Below are positions 26,231 through 35,566 of a DNA stretch of 64,000 nt, one piece after another. The DNA is from Acidimicrobiia bacterium (GTDB lineage: Bacteria > Actinomycetota > Acidimicrobiia > IMCC26256 > PALSA-610): contig BPGH01000001.1 of assembly GCA_026002935.1 (NCBI GenBank), positions 1,847,965-1,911,964 of the forward strand, given 5' to 3'. Both the position numbers and the translations under genes were made by a program. How positions within the stretch are numbered: position 1 is the stretch's first letter; the number at the start of each line of letters is the position of its first letter. A model generated the notes under the pieces. It saw only the letters and a program-made list of their open reading frames with translations. It was not told the DNA's origin and searched no databases.

Positions 26231-29035
26231 ATGCGGCCCAGGGGGAAGACGACGACGATGGCCATGGCGCCCCAGCAGCTCGGGATCGGGATCCGGCGGC
26301 ACTTCACCGAACCCGGCACCGACCCGTACGACACCGTCGAGTGGGAGCGGCGCGACGCGCGCATCCCCAACTACAAGGACGGGGGCGACGCCTTCTTCCA
26401 GGCCGACGTCGAGTTCCCCACGACGTGGTCGCTCAACGCGACGAACATCGTCGCCCAGAAGTACTTCCGCGGCACCCTCGGCACGCCGGCCCGCGAGTGG
26501 TCGCTGCGCCAGGTCGTCGACCGGGTCGTCGACACGATCACCGACTGGGGCGTCCGCGACGGCTACTTCGTCGACACCGACGAGGCCGAGGCGTTCCGCG
26601 ACGAGCTGAAGTACATCCTCGTGCACCAGCGCGCGGCCTTCAACTCGCCGGTGTGGTTCAACATCGGCGTGCAGGGCGTGCCGCAGCAGGCGAGCGCGTG
26701 CTTCATCCTCGCGGTCGAGGACACGATGGACGGGATCCTCAACTGGTACCGGGAGGAGGGGATCATCTTCAAGGGCGGCTCCGGCGCCGGCATCAACCTG
26801 TCGACGATCCGGTCGTCGCTCGAGCACCTCAAGGGCGGCGGCACCGCGTCGGGCCCGGTGAGCTTCATGCGCGGCGCCGACGCGTCGGCGGGCACGATCA
26901 AGTCGGGCGGCAAGACGCGGCGCGCCGCGAAGATGGTGATCCTCGACGTCGACCACCCCGACATCGAGGAGTTCGTCTGGTGCAAGGCGGTCGAGGAGCG
27001 CAAGGCGCGCGTGCTGCGCGACGCCGGGTTCGACATGGACCTCGACGGGCGCGACAGCCACTCGATCCAGTACCAGAACGCGAACAACTCGGTGCGCGTC
27101 ACCGACGAGTTCATGCAGGCGGTGCTGGAGGACCGCGACTGGGAGCTGAAGGCCGTCACCACCGGGGCGACCCTGAAGACCGTGCGCGCCCGTGACCTGA
27201 TGCGCCAGATCGCGCAGGCGGCGTGGGAGTGCGCCGACCCGGGGATGCAGTACGACACGACGATCAACCGGTGGCACACGGCGCCCAACTCCGGCCGGAT
27301 CAACGCGTCGAACCCGTGCAGCGAGTACATGCACCTCGACAACTCGGCGTGCAACCTCGCGAGCATCAACCTGCTCAAGTTCCTCGACGACGACGGCACC
27401 TTCGACGTCGAGGGTTACAAGCACACCGTCGAGGTGGTGTTCACCGCGCAGGAGATCCTCGTCGGCAACGCCGACTACCCGACCGAGAAGATCGCCGAGA
27501 ACAGCCGCCGGTTCCGCCAGCTCGGGCTCGGCTACGCGAACCTCGGCGCGCTGCTCATGGCGGAGGGGATGCCGTACGACTCCGACGCCGGCCGTGCGTG
27601 GGCCGCGGCGCTCACCGCGCTGATGACCGGACACGCCTACGCGACGAGCGCCCGCACCGCGGCGCGGATGGGCCCGTTCGCGGGCTATGCCGACAACGCC
27701 GAGCCGATGCTGAACGTGCTGCGCATGCACCGGGCGGAGGCGGCGAAGATCGACGAGGACCTCGTGCCCCCCGAGCTGCTCGGCGCCGCCCAGCAGGCCT
27801 GGGACGAGGCGGTCGAGCTCGGGGAGCGTTACGGCGTGCGGAACTCGCAGGCGTCGGTGCTCGCGCCCACCGGCACGATCGGGCTGATGATGGACTGCGA
27901 CACGACCGGCATCGAGCCCGACCTCGCGCTGACGAAGGCGAAGAAGCTGGTCGGCGGCGGGACGATGTTCATCGTCAACCAGACGGTGCCGCGCGCACTG
28001 CGCAAGCTGGGCTACGGCGACGAGCAGGTCGACGCGATCGTCGCCCACATCGACGAGCACAAGACGATCATCGGCGCGCCCGGGTTCAACCCCGAACACC
28101 TGCCGGTGTTCGCGTGCTCGATGGGTGACAACCCGATCCACTACATGGGTCACGTGAAGATGATGGCGGCGGTGCAGCCGTTCATCTCCGGCGCGATCTC
28201 GAAGACGGTCAACATGCCGGAGGAGGTCACCGTCGACGACGTCGAGGGCCTGTACATCGAGTCGTGGCGGCTCGGCCTGAAGGCGGTGGCGATCTACCGC
28301 GACAACTGCAAGGTCGCGCAGCCGCTCGCCACGCAGAAGAAGGCGAAGGCGACCGCGGAGGTGGCCGAAGGCGTCGCCCGCGAGGTCGAGCGGATCGTCG
28401 AGACCGTGATCGTGCAGGAGCCGGTCCGCCAGAAGCTCCCGCGCACGCGCACGTCGAAGACGTTCTCGTTCCGGGTCGCGGACTGCCACGGGTACGTGAC
28501 GGTCGGCGAGTACGAGGACGGTCGGCCCGGCGAGCTGTTCCTCAAGGTCGCCAAGCAGGGCTCGACGCTCGCCGGCATCATGGACGCGTTCGCGATCTCG
28601 GTGAGCCACGGCCTGCAGTACGGCGTGCCGCTCGAGGCCTTCGTCGACATGTTCACGAACATGCGGTTCGAGCCGGCGGGCATGACCGACGACCCCGACA
28701 TCCGGTTCGCGACGAGCCTCGTCGACTACATCTTCCGGCGCCTCGCGGTCGAGTACCTGCCGAAGGAGAAGCGGGAGGCGATGGGCATCCTCACCGTGGG
28801 GGAGCGGATGCAGCCGACGCTGCCCGGCGTCGAGGAGGCCGTCACGCCGGTGGCGCCGTCGATCGACCTGCCGCCGGAGGACCGCCCGCCGTCGGCCGCC
28901 GCCGCCCGGCCCGAGCCGCCGGCGACCGAGGCGCAGCGCGAGGTCGTGCTGTGCCACGTGTGCGGCGACATGATGCAGCGGGCCGGGAGCTGCTACGCCT
29001 GCCCGAGCTGCGGCAGCACCAGCGGCTGCAGCTGA
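26231..29035 (+). CDS. nrdJ: Vitamin B12-dependent (class II) ribonucleotide reductase NrdJ
   Basis: Reduces ribonucleotides to deoxyribonucleotides using adenosylcobalamin, with or without oxygen. About 934 residues. Start uncertain: ATG 26231 (GGAGGGG just upstream), ATG 26258 or ATG 26264; conserved sequence begins GIGIRRHFTEPG. Key segments: FNSPVWFNIG (substrate region), GGSGAGIN, NPCSEYMHLDNSACNLASIN (active-site cysteine and finger loop), PTGTIGLMMDCDT, and a C-terminal cysteine-rich tail (CHVCGDMM ... CYACPSCGS) that relays reducing equivalents and may bind zinc. No nrdAB or nrdD is seen in the window. NrdR upstream is the likely regulator. Confidence 0.95.
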   Translation: MRPRGKTTTMAMAPQQLGIGIRRHFTEPGTDPYDTVEWERRDARIPNYKDGGDAFFQADVEFPTTWSLNATNIVAQKYFRGTLGTPAREWSLRQVVDRVVDTITDWGVRDGYFVDTDEAEAFRDELKYILVHQRAAFNSPVWFNIGVQGVPQQASACFILAVEDTMDGILNWYREEGIIFKGGSGAGINLSTIRSSLEHLKGGGTASGPVSFMRGADASAGTIKSGGKTRRAAKMVILDVDHPDIEEFVWCKAVEERKARVLRDAGFDMDLDGRDSHSIQYQNANNSVRVTDEFMQAVLEDRDWELKAVTTGATLKTVRARDLMRQIAQAAWECADPGMQYDTTINRWHTAPNSGRINASNPCSEYMHLDNSACNLASINLLKFLDDDGTFDVEGYKHTVEVVFTAQEILVGNADYPTEKIAENSRRFRQLGLGYANLGALLMAEGMPYDSDAGRAWAAALTALMTGHAYATSARTAARMGPFAGYADNAEPMLNVLRMHRAEAAKIDEDLVPPELLGAAQQAWDEAVELGERYGVRNSQASVLAPTGTIGLMMDCDTTGIEPDLALTKAKKLVGGGTMFIVNQTVPRALRKLGYGDEQVDAIVAHIDEHKTIIGAPGFNPEHLPVFACSMGDNPIHYMGHVKMMAAVQPFISGAISKTVNMPEEVTVDDVEGLYIESWRLGLKAVAIYRDNCKVAQPLATQKKAKATAEVAEGVAREVERIVETVIVQEPVRQKLPRTRTSKTFSFRVADCHGYVTVGEYEDGRPGELFLKVAKQGSTLAGIMDAFAISVSHGLQYGVPLEAFVDMFTNMRFEPAGMTDDPDIRFATSLVDYIFRRLAVEYLPKEKREAMGILTVGERMQPTLPGVEEAVTPVAPSIDLPPEDRPPSAAAARPEPPATEAQREVVLCHVCGDMMQRAGSCYACPSCGSTSGCS

Positions 29036-29075
29036 GCGGGCGATCCCAGCGATCTCGGCGATCTCGAACCGGTCG

Positions 29076-29110
29076 CCGGGCGGGCACCCCGGTGTTGCGT
29101 GCCCGCCCGG
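29076..29110 (+). terminator. Strong hairpin terminator after nrdJ
   Basis: CCGGGCGGGCAC (29076-29087) pairs perfectly with 29099-29110 over 12 bp, with an 11-base loop, 40 bases after the nrdJ stop. Confidence 0.75.
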
Positions 29111-29111
29111 G

Positions 29112-29139
29112 CCGGTCCTGACGAGTCGTCCCGGACCGG
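29112..29139 (+). terminator. Second hairpin downstream of nrdJ
   Basis: CCGGTCC (29112-29118) pairs with GGACCGG (29133-29139), with a 14-base loop. It follows the first terminator by one base and may act as a backup. Confidence 0.45.
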
Positions 29140-29607
29140 TGGTCGCGTGGGCGGCCGCGCCGCGGCCGGCGGCGGCGCGGCGGCCCGGTGGACGGGGCGC
29201 GGCGCGCGGACGGTGCACATCGGGGCCGGTGCCCGACGCTGACCAGGACGGTCGGTGCCGCGGCGCGGGCGGTGCGGCCGCGCCGCCCCCGGTGGGGCCG
29301 CGACCCGCTCCCCGTGCCGTGATCGGGGCTCTGGGCCCTCGGCACGCGTCGCCCCGCGGCCGGCGACTCGCCCGCGCCCGAACGCCCGGTGCCGCGCGCG
29401 GACGGTGGTCCCGCGGGCGGCGTACCCGACGTAACCCATCTGGACGATCTGTCACCGGGAGGCCCTGCCTACGCTCATCCGCTGCAGGTCGCCCGGCCCG
29501 TCCGGTGCAGGGCAAGTCCGGGGAGGCGGAGGTTCTTGGCCAGGCAATTCGCGGCGCCTCTGGGAGGGCAGGCCGTCGCGACGAGCCGAGGGCGGGAGGG
29601 GACGAGC
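29140..29607 (+). other. Long non-coding leader before the polysaccharide operon
   Basis: About 470 bases without a convincing gene. A TACGCT (29470-29475) with CTGTCA 15 bases upstream is a weak promoter candidate. If transcription starts there, the first gene would have a GC-rich leader of over 100 bases with G-rich, C-rich and inverted short segments (29481-29600). I found no match to a known riboswitch class. Confidence 0.35.
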
Positions 29608-30345
29608 GTGCCGGCCGACGGTCGCGCGCTCCCGGGCGTCGTCGATGACCACCGAGCCCGCAGCAGGTACTACTACGTGTCCAAGCGACTGCTCGACGTC
29701 GCGATCGCCGTCGTGGCGGGGGTCCTCGTGCTCCCGTTCGTCCCGTTCGTCGCGCTCGCGATCAAGCTCGACAGCCCCGGCCCGGTGCTGTTCCGCCAGC
29801 AGCGGATGCGGGGCCGGCGGGTGCGCCGTGGCGATGGCGACGTGTGGGAGGTCGTCCCGTTCTCGCTCCTCAAGTTCCGCACGATGCACGTGGACGCGGA
29901 CGCGGAGGCCCACCGGGCCTACATGACCGCCTACATCGTCGGCGACGAGGAGTACCTCGCCACCCTGCGGTCCGGCCGCAAGCCCGGCGACTCGTACCGC
30001 CCGGAGTCCGACCCGCGCATCACCCGGGTCGGCGCGGTGCTGCGCAAGCTCAGCATCGACGAGATCCCCCAGCTGTGGAACGTGCTGCGGGGCGAGATGA
30101 GCATCGTCGGCCCGCGCCCGCCGGTGCCGTACGAGGTCGAGCTCTACGACGAACGTGCGCTGGGCCGGATGGCGGCGCCCGCGGGCATCACCGGCCTCGC
30201 GCAGGTGCGCGGCCGGTGCACGGTCGGGTTCGACGAGATGGTCGCGCTCGACCTCGAGTACATCGCCCGCCGCAGCATCCTGACCGACCTCAAGATCCTG
30301 CTGCTGACGATCCCCGTCGTGCTCTCACGGAAGGGTGCCGGCTGA
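29608..30345 (+). CDS. Bacterial sugar transferase (polyprenyl-phosphate phosphoglycosyl transferase)
   Basis: Starts polysaccharide repeat-unit assembly by moving a sugar-phosphate to undecaprenyl phosphate at the inner membrane. Start placed at GTG 29608, behind GGAGGG (29595-29600); the frame is open further upstream (an earlier start near 29389 is possible but the extra sequence is low-complexity). 245 residues. One hydrophobic re-entrant helix (~28-52, [17 protein letters not shown]), then [49 protein letters not shown] (catalytic Asp-Glu region) and [11 protein letters not shown]. Monotopic PglC/WcaJ-type catalytic domain. Next gene starts at the base after the stop. Confidence 0.92.
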   Translation: MPADGRALPGVVDDHRARSRYYYVSKRLLDVAIAVVAGVLVLPFVPFVALAIKLDSPGPVLFRQQRMRGRRVRRGDGDVWEVVPFSLLKFRTMHVDADAEAHRAYMTAYIVGDEEYLATLRSGRKPGDSYRPESDPRITRVGAVLRKLSIDEIPQLWNVLRGEMSIVGPRPPVPYEVELYDERALGRMAAPAGITGLAQVRGRCTVGFDEMVALDLEYIARRSILTDLKILLLTIPVVLSRKGAG

Positions 30346-31465
30346 GTGGACACCATCGACGTCGCGGTCATCGGCTGCGGGTACTGGGGCCCGAACCTGC
30401 TGCGGACACTCGTGGAGACGCCCGAGGCGCGGGTCGTCGCGGTCGCCGACCGCGACCCGCAGCGCCTCGAGTACGTGCGGCGCCGCCACCCGCAGATCCC
30501 GCTGCTGACGACCGACATCGAGGACGTGCTCGCCACGAGGCCCCGCGGCGTCGTCGTCAGCACCCCGCCGCAGACCCACTACGGGATCGTCCGGGTCTTC
30601 CTCGAGAGCGGCGTGGACGTGTTCGTCGAGAAGCCCCTCGCGACGAGCGTCGTCGACGCCCAGGAGCTCGTCGACCTCGCCGAGGCGAACGACCGCATCC
30701 TGATGGTCGGGCACATCGGTGCCTACAACCCGGCGGTGCGCGCCCTCAAGGAGATCGTCGACTCCGGCGACCTCGGCGAGATCGTCTACATCGACGCGGT
30801 GCGCGGCGGGCTGGGGCTGTTCAACTCGTGCCTCAACGTGATCTGGGACCTGGCCCCGCACGACATCGCGATCCTGATGTACCTGCTCGGCGAGCAGCCC
30901 GACACGGCCGCGCACCCGGGGCATCGCCTGCGTCGACAGCGACGTCGAGGACGTCGCGTACGTGTCCCTCTCGTTCCCGAGCGGTGTGCTCGCCCACACG
31001 CGTCTCAGCTGGCTCGACCCGTGCAAGTCGCGGCGGATCACGGTCGTCGGCCGGCAGAAGATGGTCGTGTACGACGACCTCGAGACGCACGAGAAGCTGA
31101 AGATCTACGACAAGCGTGTCAACTCGATCCGTCGCACCGACACGTTCGGTGAGCACCAGTACGCGTACCACTACGGCAGCGTCATCAGCCCGTACATCCA
31201 CCACGAGGAGCCGCTGCGGGTCGAGTGTGCGCACTTCCTGGAGTGCGTCGCGCAGCGCCGGCAGCCCCTCACCGACGGGGTGAACGGGCTCGCCGTGGTG
31301 GAGGTCATCGAGGCCGCGCAGCGATCGCTGCGCACCGGCGGCCGCATCGTCGAGGTCGGCGGCGCCGTCCCCGACGACGAGGCCGTCATCGACCTCGCGG
31401 GCATCGACCGTGCGCGCGACGCCGCCGCACGGCAGTCGATCGCGAGCGAACTGGACGCGTCGTGA
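30346..31465 (+). CDS. Gfo/Idh/MocA family oxidoreductase (nucleotide-sugar dehydrogenase type), frameshifted
   Basis: GTG 30346, directly after the sugar transferase stop. N-terminal Rossmann fold with VIGCGYWGPNLLR (8-20) and FVEKPLA (~93-99) motif lysine; the C-terminal Gfo/Idh domain (IRRTDTFGEHQYAYHYG ...) continues in another frame from about 30920 to 31465. The break is one extra base between about 30913 and 30922, in a CCC/GGGG stretch. Intact length would be about 372 residues. Relatives in capsule loci oxidise UDP-sugars (for example UDP-GlcNAc 3-dehydrogenases such as WbpB) towards aminosugars; no aminotransferase or acetyltransferase partner is seen nearby. Substrate unknown. Confidence 0.8.
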
Positions 31466-31517
31466 GGCGGGCGCGGCCACGAAGAGCCCGGGGAGACCTG
31501 GGGGCGGGGAGCATCCG

Positions 31518-32888
31518 GTGGAACTGAAGTCCTTCGTCGAGGTCGGGCTGCGGCGCTGGCCGGTCGTCGTCCTCGCGTTCCTGTTCACGCTGGGGCTGAC
31601 GTTCGAGCTCGCGCTCTCGCAGGAGCCGACGTACCGGTCGTGCGGCACGTTCGTCGTCCGGCCGCGCGTCACCGACGGTGACGCGGGGGCGCGCGCGTTC
31701 GACGCCCTCGTGCGCGGGCCGGAGATCAACGCGACCTACGCGTCGATCGCGCGCAGCGGCGCGGTGCGCAAGAGTGCCGAGGACCGCCTCCCGGCCGGCA
31801 TCGACCCCGAAGGGGTGAGCGTCAGCGCCGAGGTCACGACCGGCACCAACACCATCTCCATCTGCGCGAGCGGCCACGACCCCGAGGCCGCGTACTCGCT
31901 CGCCGCGGCGGTGGGGGAGTCCACCGTCGAGTACATCCGCGACCTCGACGAGACCTACGACCTCGTCCCCCTCGACCGGCCCGTCGTCCCCGCGTCGCCG
32001 GAACCGCAGCGCACCGGACTCACGATCGCGATCGGCGCCTTCTGCGGGCTGGTGTTCGGGTTCGTGCTCGCCTCCGTCCTCGAGTTCATCGTCACCACCT
32101 GGCGTGCGGCGCGTGCCCGCCGGGACGACGCGGCGGACGCCCCGCCGGCGCCGTCACCGGCCCCCGCCGCCGTCCCCCCGGAGCCCGCGGCACCGGCGGG
32201 CCGGCCCGCCGCCACCATCCCCGAGCCGGCCCCGCCGGCGGCCGGCCCGGCCGCCGCCCCCGGCCCGGTCCCCGCGGAACCGCCCGCGCCGGCACCGCCG
32301 GCGCCGGACCCCGCGGCCCCCGAGGCCCGCGACCTCGTCGCGCCGTCGCTCGAACCGGCCCAGCGGGCGAAGGTGCTGCGGCTGCTCGACCGGCGCGCCC
32401 AGGGCGACCAGCCCGTCGGCTACGCCATGGTGCACGCGCGGCGGACCTCACGCGGCGGGCGCGGCGAGACCGCCGACCGGGCGAACGGCAACGGCTCCCC
32501 GGGCGCCAACGGCACGCCCGCCCCGCCCCGCGACCGCGACGGTGACGTCACGTCGCTCGAGCGCTGCCTGCGGGAGTGGGCGCGCGGCGGGAACGGGGAC
32601 GTGCTCCGGCTCGACGACGACGCGTACGCGGTCGTCGTCCCCGGCGTCACGTCGGCGTCCGCGAGCCGTCTGCTCGCCGACGTCGCCGCAGTGATCTCGG
32701 CCGCCGAGCTGAACGGCGAGGCCGGTGAGTGGGCCTTCGAGCTCGCCATCGGCACCTACCGGAAGCAGGCGACCGCGGGGGAAGCCGGGCCGGAGACGGC
32801 TGAGGGCGACCGGGGGCTGGGCCGCAGGAAGAACGGTCGGCCGGCCGCAGCGTCGAAGGCCGGCTTCCCCACCGGGCCACCGAAGTGA
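31518..32888 (+). CDS. Wzz-like chain-length/export protein with degenerate GGDEF-like C-terminal domain
   Basis: 456 residues from GTG 31518 with GGGGA at 31506-31510. First membrane helix ~14-34, periplasmic Wzz-type domain (~35-165), second helix ~170-192: the standard polysaccharide co-polymerase layout. Then a Pro/Ala-rich linker (~205-275) and a cytoplasmic domain (~278-430) with LERCLREWARGGNGDVLRL, RLDDDAYAVVVPG and ELAIGTY, which align in order with GGDEF-domain features (RxGGDEFavllpG and the later SiG strand). The GGDEF active-site loop is replaced by LDDDAY, so cyclase activity is not expected; it may bind nucleotide or serve as a scaffold. No Walker A or BY-kinase motif. Overlaps the flippase start by GTGA. 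Confidence 0.72.
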   Translation: MELKSFVEVGLRRWPVVVLAFLFTLGLTFELALSQEPTYRSCGTFVVRPRVTDGDAGARAFDALVRGPEINATYASIARSGAVRKSAEDRLPAGIDPEGVSVSAEVTTGTNTISICASGHDPEAAYSLAAAVGESTVEYIRDLDETYDLVPLDRPVVPASPEPQRTGLTIAIGAFCGLVFGFVLASVLEFIVTTWRAARARRDDAADAPPAPSPAPAAVPPEPAAPAGRPAATIPEPAPPAAGPAAAPGPVPAEPPAPAPPAPDPAAPEARDLVAPSLEPAQRAKVLRLLDRRAQGDQPVGYAMVHARRTSRGGRGETADRANGNGSPGANGTPAPPRDRDGDVTSLERCLREWARGGNGDVLRLDDDAYAVVVPGVTSASASRLLADVAAVISAAELNGEAGEWAFELAIGTYRKQATAGEAGPETAEGDRGLGRRKNGRPAAASKAGFPTGPPK

Positions 32889-35566
32889 CCGCGATCGCCG
32901 CGACGACCGAGGGCGACGCCGCCGGACGAGAACGGAACGTGCTGGTCGCGGCCAAGGGGAGCGGCTTCCTCGCGGGCGGGAGCCTCTTCGAGTTCGCGAC
33001 CCGGTTCCTCATCGCGCTCCTGCTCGCCCGCATGCTCGGCGCCGGTGACTACGGCCTCTACGTGATCGCGATCAGCGTCGCGACCGTGTTCTCCGGCGTC
33101 GCGGCGCTCGGCCTCGACGACGCGATGGTCCGCTACGTCGCGATCCTCGCCGGGCGCAAGGACCGCGCCGGCGTGTGGGGGACGATCCAGATCGGCGTCG
33201 GCGTCTCGACGGTGCTCGGGGTCACGCTCGGCGCGTCGCTGTTCGTGCTCGCGGCGCCGATCGCCGAGGGCCTGTTCGACGAACCCGAGCTCACCGGGCT
33301 GCTCCGGCTCTTCGCGTTCGTCGTCCCGTTCCTCACGATCAGCAACCTGCTCGCCGGCACCGCCCGCGGCTTCCACCGCATGGACTACGCCGCGGTCGCG
33401 GAGAACGTCGTGATGTCGCTCGTCCGCCTCGTCCTCCTGGCGGTCGTGGCGGTGGTGATGCAGGGCATGAACGTGTACGCCGCGTCGATCGTCTTCGGCA
33501 TCTCGGACGTCGCCGCGACGATCACGTTCGTGGTGCTGCTCAACCGCGAGTTCCCGGTGATCGGCGCCGGGCTGCCGCCTGCACGGCGCCGGCCCCGGGA
33601 GATCTTCTCGTTCTCGATCCCGTTGTGGCTGTCGGGCCTGCTGCGCCAGTTCCGCCGGAACATCCAGACGCTGCTGCTCGGTGCGTCCCGCAACAGCGCG
33701 AGCGTGGGTGTGTTCTCGATCGTCGACAAGGTCAACCTCGTCGGCCACGTCGCGTTGCTGTCCCTGTTCATGGCGGTCAAGCCGACCCTGGCGCGCCTGC
33801 ACGACCGGGGTGACCACGCGGGCCTGTCGCACCTCTACGTCACGACGACGCGCTGGGCGCTCACCCTCACGGTGCCGTTCTTCCTGGTGTCGGTCCTGTA
33901 CCCGGACGCGATCCTCGTCGTGTTCGGCGACTCCTTCACCGCGGGCGCGAGCGCGCTCGTCGTCATGGCGTTCGCGGAGCTCGTCAACGCGGGCACCGGG
34001 ATCTGCGGCCCGGTCATCGACATGACCGGACACACGCGCGTCAAGCTCGCGAATTCGGTGATCCTCACGGTGCTGCTCGTCGGGTGCAACGCCCTGTTCA
34101 TCCCCGCATGGGGCGTGCTCGGGTCCGCGATCGCGTTCCTCGTCGGCACCACGGTGTTCAACCTCCTGTGCGTCGTGCAGGCGTGGTACCTCGAGCGCCT
34201 CTGGCCGTTCGACCGGACGTTCTGGAAGCCGGTCGTCGCCGGCTCGGCCGCGCTCGCCACCGGCCTCGGGATCCTCGAGGTCTTCCCGGTCGGCCGCAAC
34301 ACCGCGGCGGGCGTCGTGCAGGGGGCCGTCGTGTGCCTCCTGTACCTCGGCCTGCTGCTCGCGTTCCGCCTGCCCGGGGAGGAGGTCCTCGTGCTCGACC
34401 GGACCGCCCGCAAGGCGCTGGCCCTCGGTGCGCGGCTGCGACGGCGCCCCGTGTCACCCGCCCCCGAGCCGGCCGCGTCCGCGCCGGCCGCGCCCGGACG
34501 GGAGGGGGCGCACGGCGCCGACACCGGGTCCGCCCCCGTGCCGGGCACCGGCGCGCGGCCACGCGCCCGCGGCGGGCCGATCTACATCGGCGGGCTCGAA
34601 CGCAGCGGGAAGACCACGCTCGCCGGGTTCCTCACGTCCCACCCGCGCATCGCGGTCCCCGACTTCGGGACGAACATGTGGACGTACTTCTACCGCCGCT
34701 ACGGGGACCTGCGCGACCCGGCGAACCTCGACCGGTGCCTCGACGCGATGGTGCGGTACTCGCACGTCGCGCTGCTCGAGCCGGACACCGACCGGATCCG
34801 GGCCGAACTGTCGTCCGGGCCGGTCACCTACGCGCGGCTGTTCGCGCTGTTCCTGGAGCAGTGGGCCGAGCGCCAGGGCAAGCCGCGCTGGGGTGTCCAG
34901 ACCGGGCTCGTCGAGCGCTACGCCCGCCCGATCCTCGCCGCCGACCCCGACGCGGTCATCGTCCACCTCGTCCGCGACCCGCGCGACCGCTACGAAGCGG
35001 CCCTCGACCACTGGCCGTCGGGACGCGGGCGCGCCGGCGGCGCGACGGCACGCTGGAACTACTCGCTGCGCCTCGCCGAGCGCCACCGCCGGCGCTTCCC
35101 CGGCCGGTACCTGGTCGTCCGCTACGAGGACCTCGTGCTCGACACGGAGGCGACGCTGCGGCGCGTCTGCGCCTTCCTGGGCGAGGAGTACCACGACTCG
35201 ATGCTCACGATGGACGGCGCGCCCGAGCGCCGCGAGCGGCTTCGGGCGCGCGTGCACCGGCCCGACGCGACCGGGCCGCTGTCGCCGGAGTACATCGGGC
35301 GCTTCGCCGACCGGATCCCCGCCGAGGAGCTCGCATTCGTGCAGCTCCACGCCGGCCGCCGGATGCGGCGCTACGGCTACGACCCGGTGCCGATCGGGTT
35401 CGGCCCGCGGGACTGGGCGCGGTTCGCGACGGCGAGCTGGCCGAACCAGTTCGGCCGGATGGTCGCGTGGCGCGCCAAGGAGGCCGCGCAGCAACACCTG
35501 CCCCGGCTGGTCGCGCGGCGGCCCGACCCGAGGCTGGTCGTCGAGCCCGCGGGGGCGACGTCGTGA
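32885..35566 (+). CDS. Wzx-type flippase fused to a sulfotransferase
   Basis: 893 residues from GTG 32885. Residues ~20-500 form a polysaccharide flippase of the MATE/Wzx fold with 12-14 membrane helices (GSLFEFATRFLIALLLARMLG at the start is typical). A Pro/Ala/Gly linker (~515-563) leads without a stop to a complete sulfotransferase domain (~566-893): 5'-phosphosulfate loop GGLERSGKT (569-577), HPRIAVPDFGTNMW, KPRWGVQT, VHLVRDPRDRYEA (3'-phosphate-binding Arg/Ser region) and VVRYEDLV. A GTG near 34535 could in principle start the sulfotransferase alone. The fusion would place sulfation at the inner face of the membrane next to the exported lipid-linked unit. Confidence 0.82.
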   Translation: MTAIAATTEGDAAGRERNVLVAAKGSGFLAGGSLFEFATRFLIALLLARMLGAGDYGLYVIAISVATVFSGVAALGLDDAMVRYVAILAGRKDRAGVWGTIQIGVGVSTVLGVTLGASLFVLAAPIAEGLFDEPELTGLLRLFAFVVPFLTISNLLAGTARGFHRMDYAAVAENVVMSLVRLVLLAVVAVVMQGMNVYAASIVFGISDVAATITFVVLLNREFPVIGAGLPPARRRPREIFSFSIPLWLSGLLRQFRRNIQTLLLGASRNSASVGVFSIVDKVNLVGHVALLSLFMAVKPTLARLHDRGDHAGLSHLYVTTTRWALTLTVPFFLVSVLYPDAILVVFGDSFTAGASALVVMAFAELVNAGTGICGPVIDMTGHTRVKLANSVILTVLLVGCNALFIPAWGVLGSAIAFLVGTTVFNLLCVVQAWYLERLWPFDRTFWKPVVAGSAALATGLGILEVFPVGRNTAAGVVQGAVVCLLYLGLLLAFRLPGEEVLVLDRTARKALALGARLRRRPVSPAPEPAASAPAAPGREGAHGADTGSAPVPGTGARPRARGGPIYIGGLERSGKTTLAGFLTSHPRIAVPDFGTNMWTYFYRRYGDLRDPANLDRCLDAMVRYSHVALLEPDTDRIRAELSSGPVTYARLFALFLEQWAERQGKPRWGVQTGLVERYARPILAADPDAVIVHLVRDPRDRYEAALDHWPSGRGRAGGATARWNYSLRLAERHRRRFPGRYLVVRYEDLVLDTEATLRRVCAFLGEEYHDSMLTMDGAPERRERLRARVHRPDATGPLSPEYIGRFADRIPAEELAFVQLHAGRRMRRYGYDPVPIGFGPRDWARFATASWPNQFGRMVAWRAKEAAQQHLPRLVARRPDPRLVVEPAGATS

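Noticed and set aside
29480..29600. Possible c-di-GMP riboswitch (GEMM) from the stretch GCAGGGCAAGTCC
   Set aside because: Only a short fragment resembles the GEMM core; the tetraloop arm and the GGGACGCAAAGCC-like half are absent.
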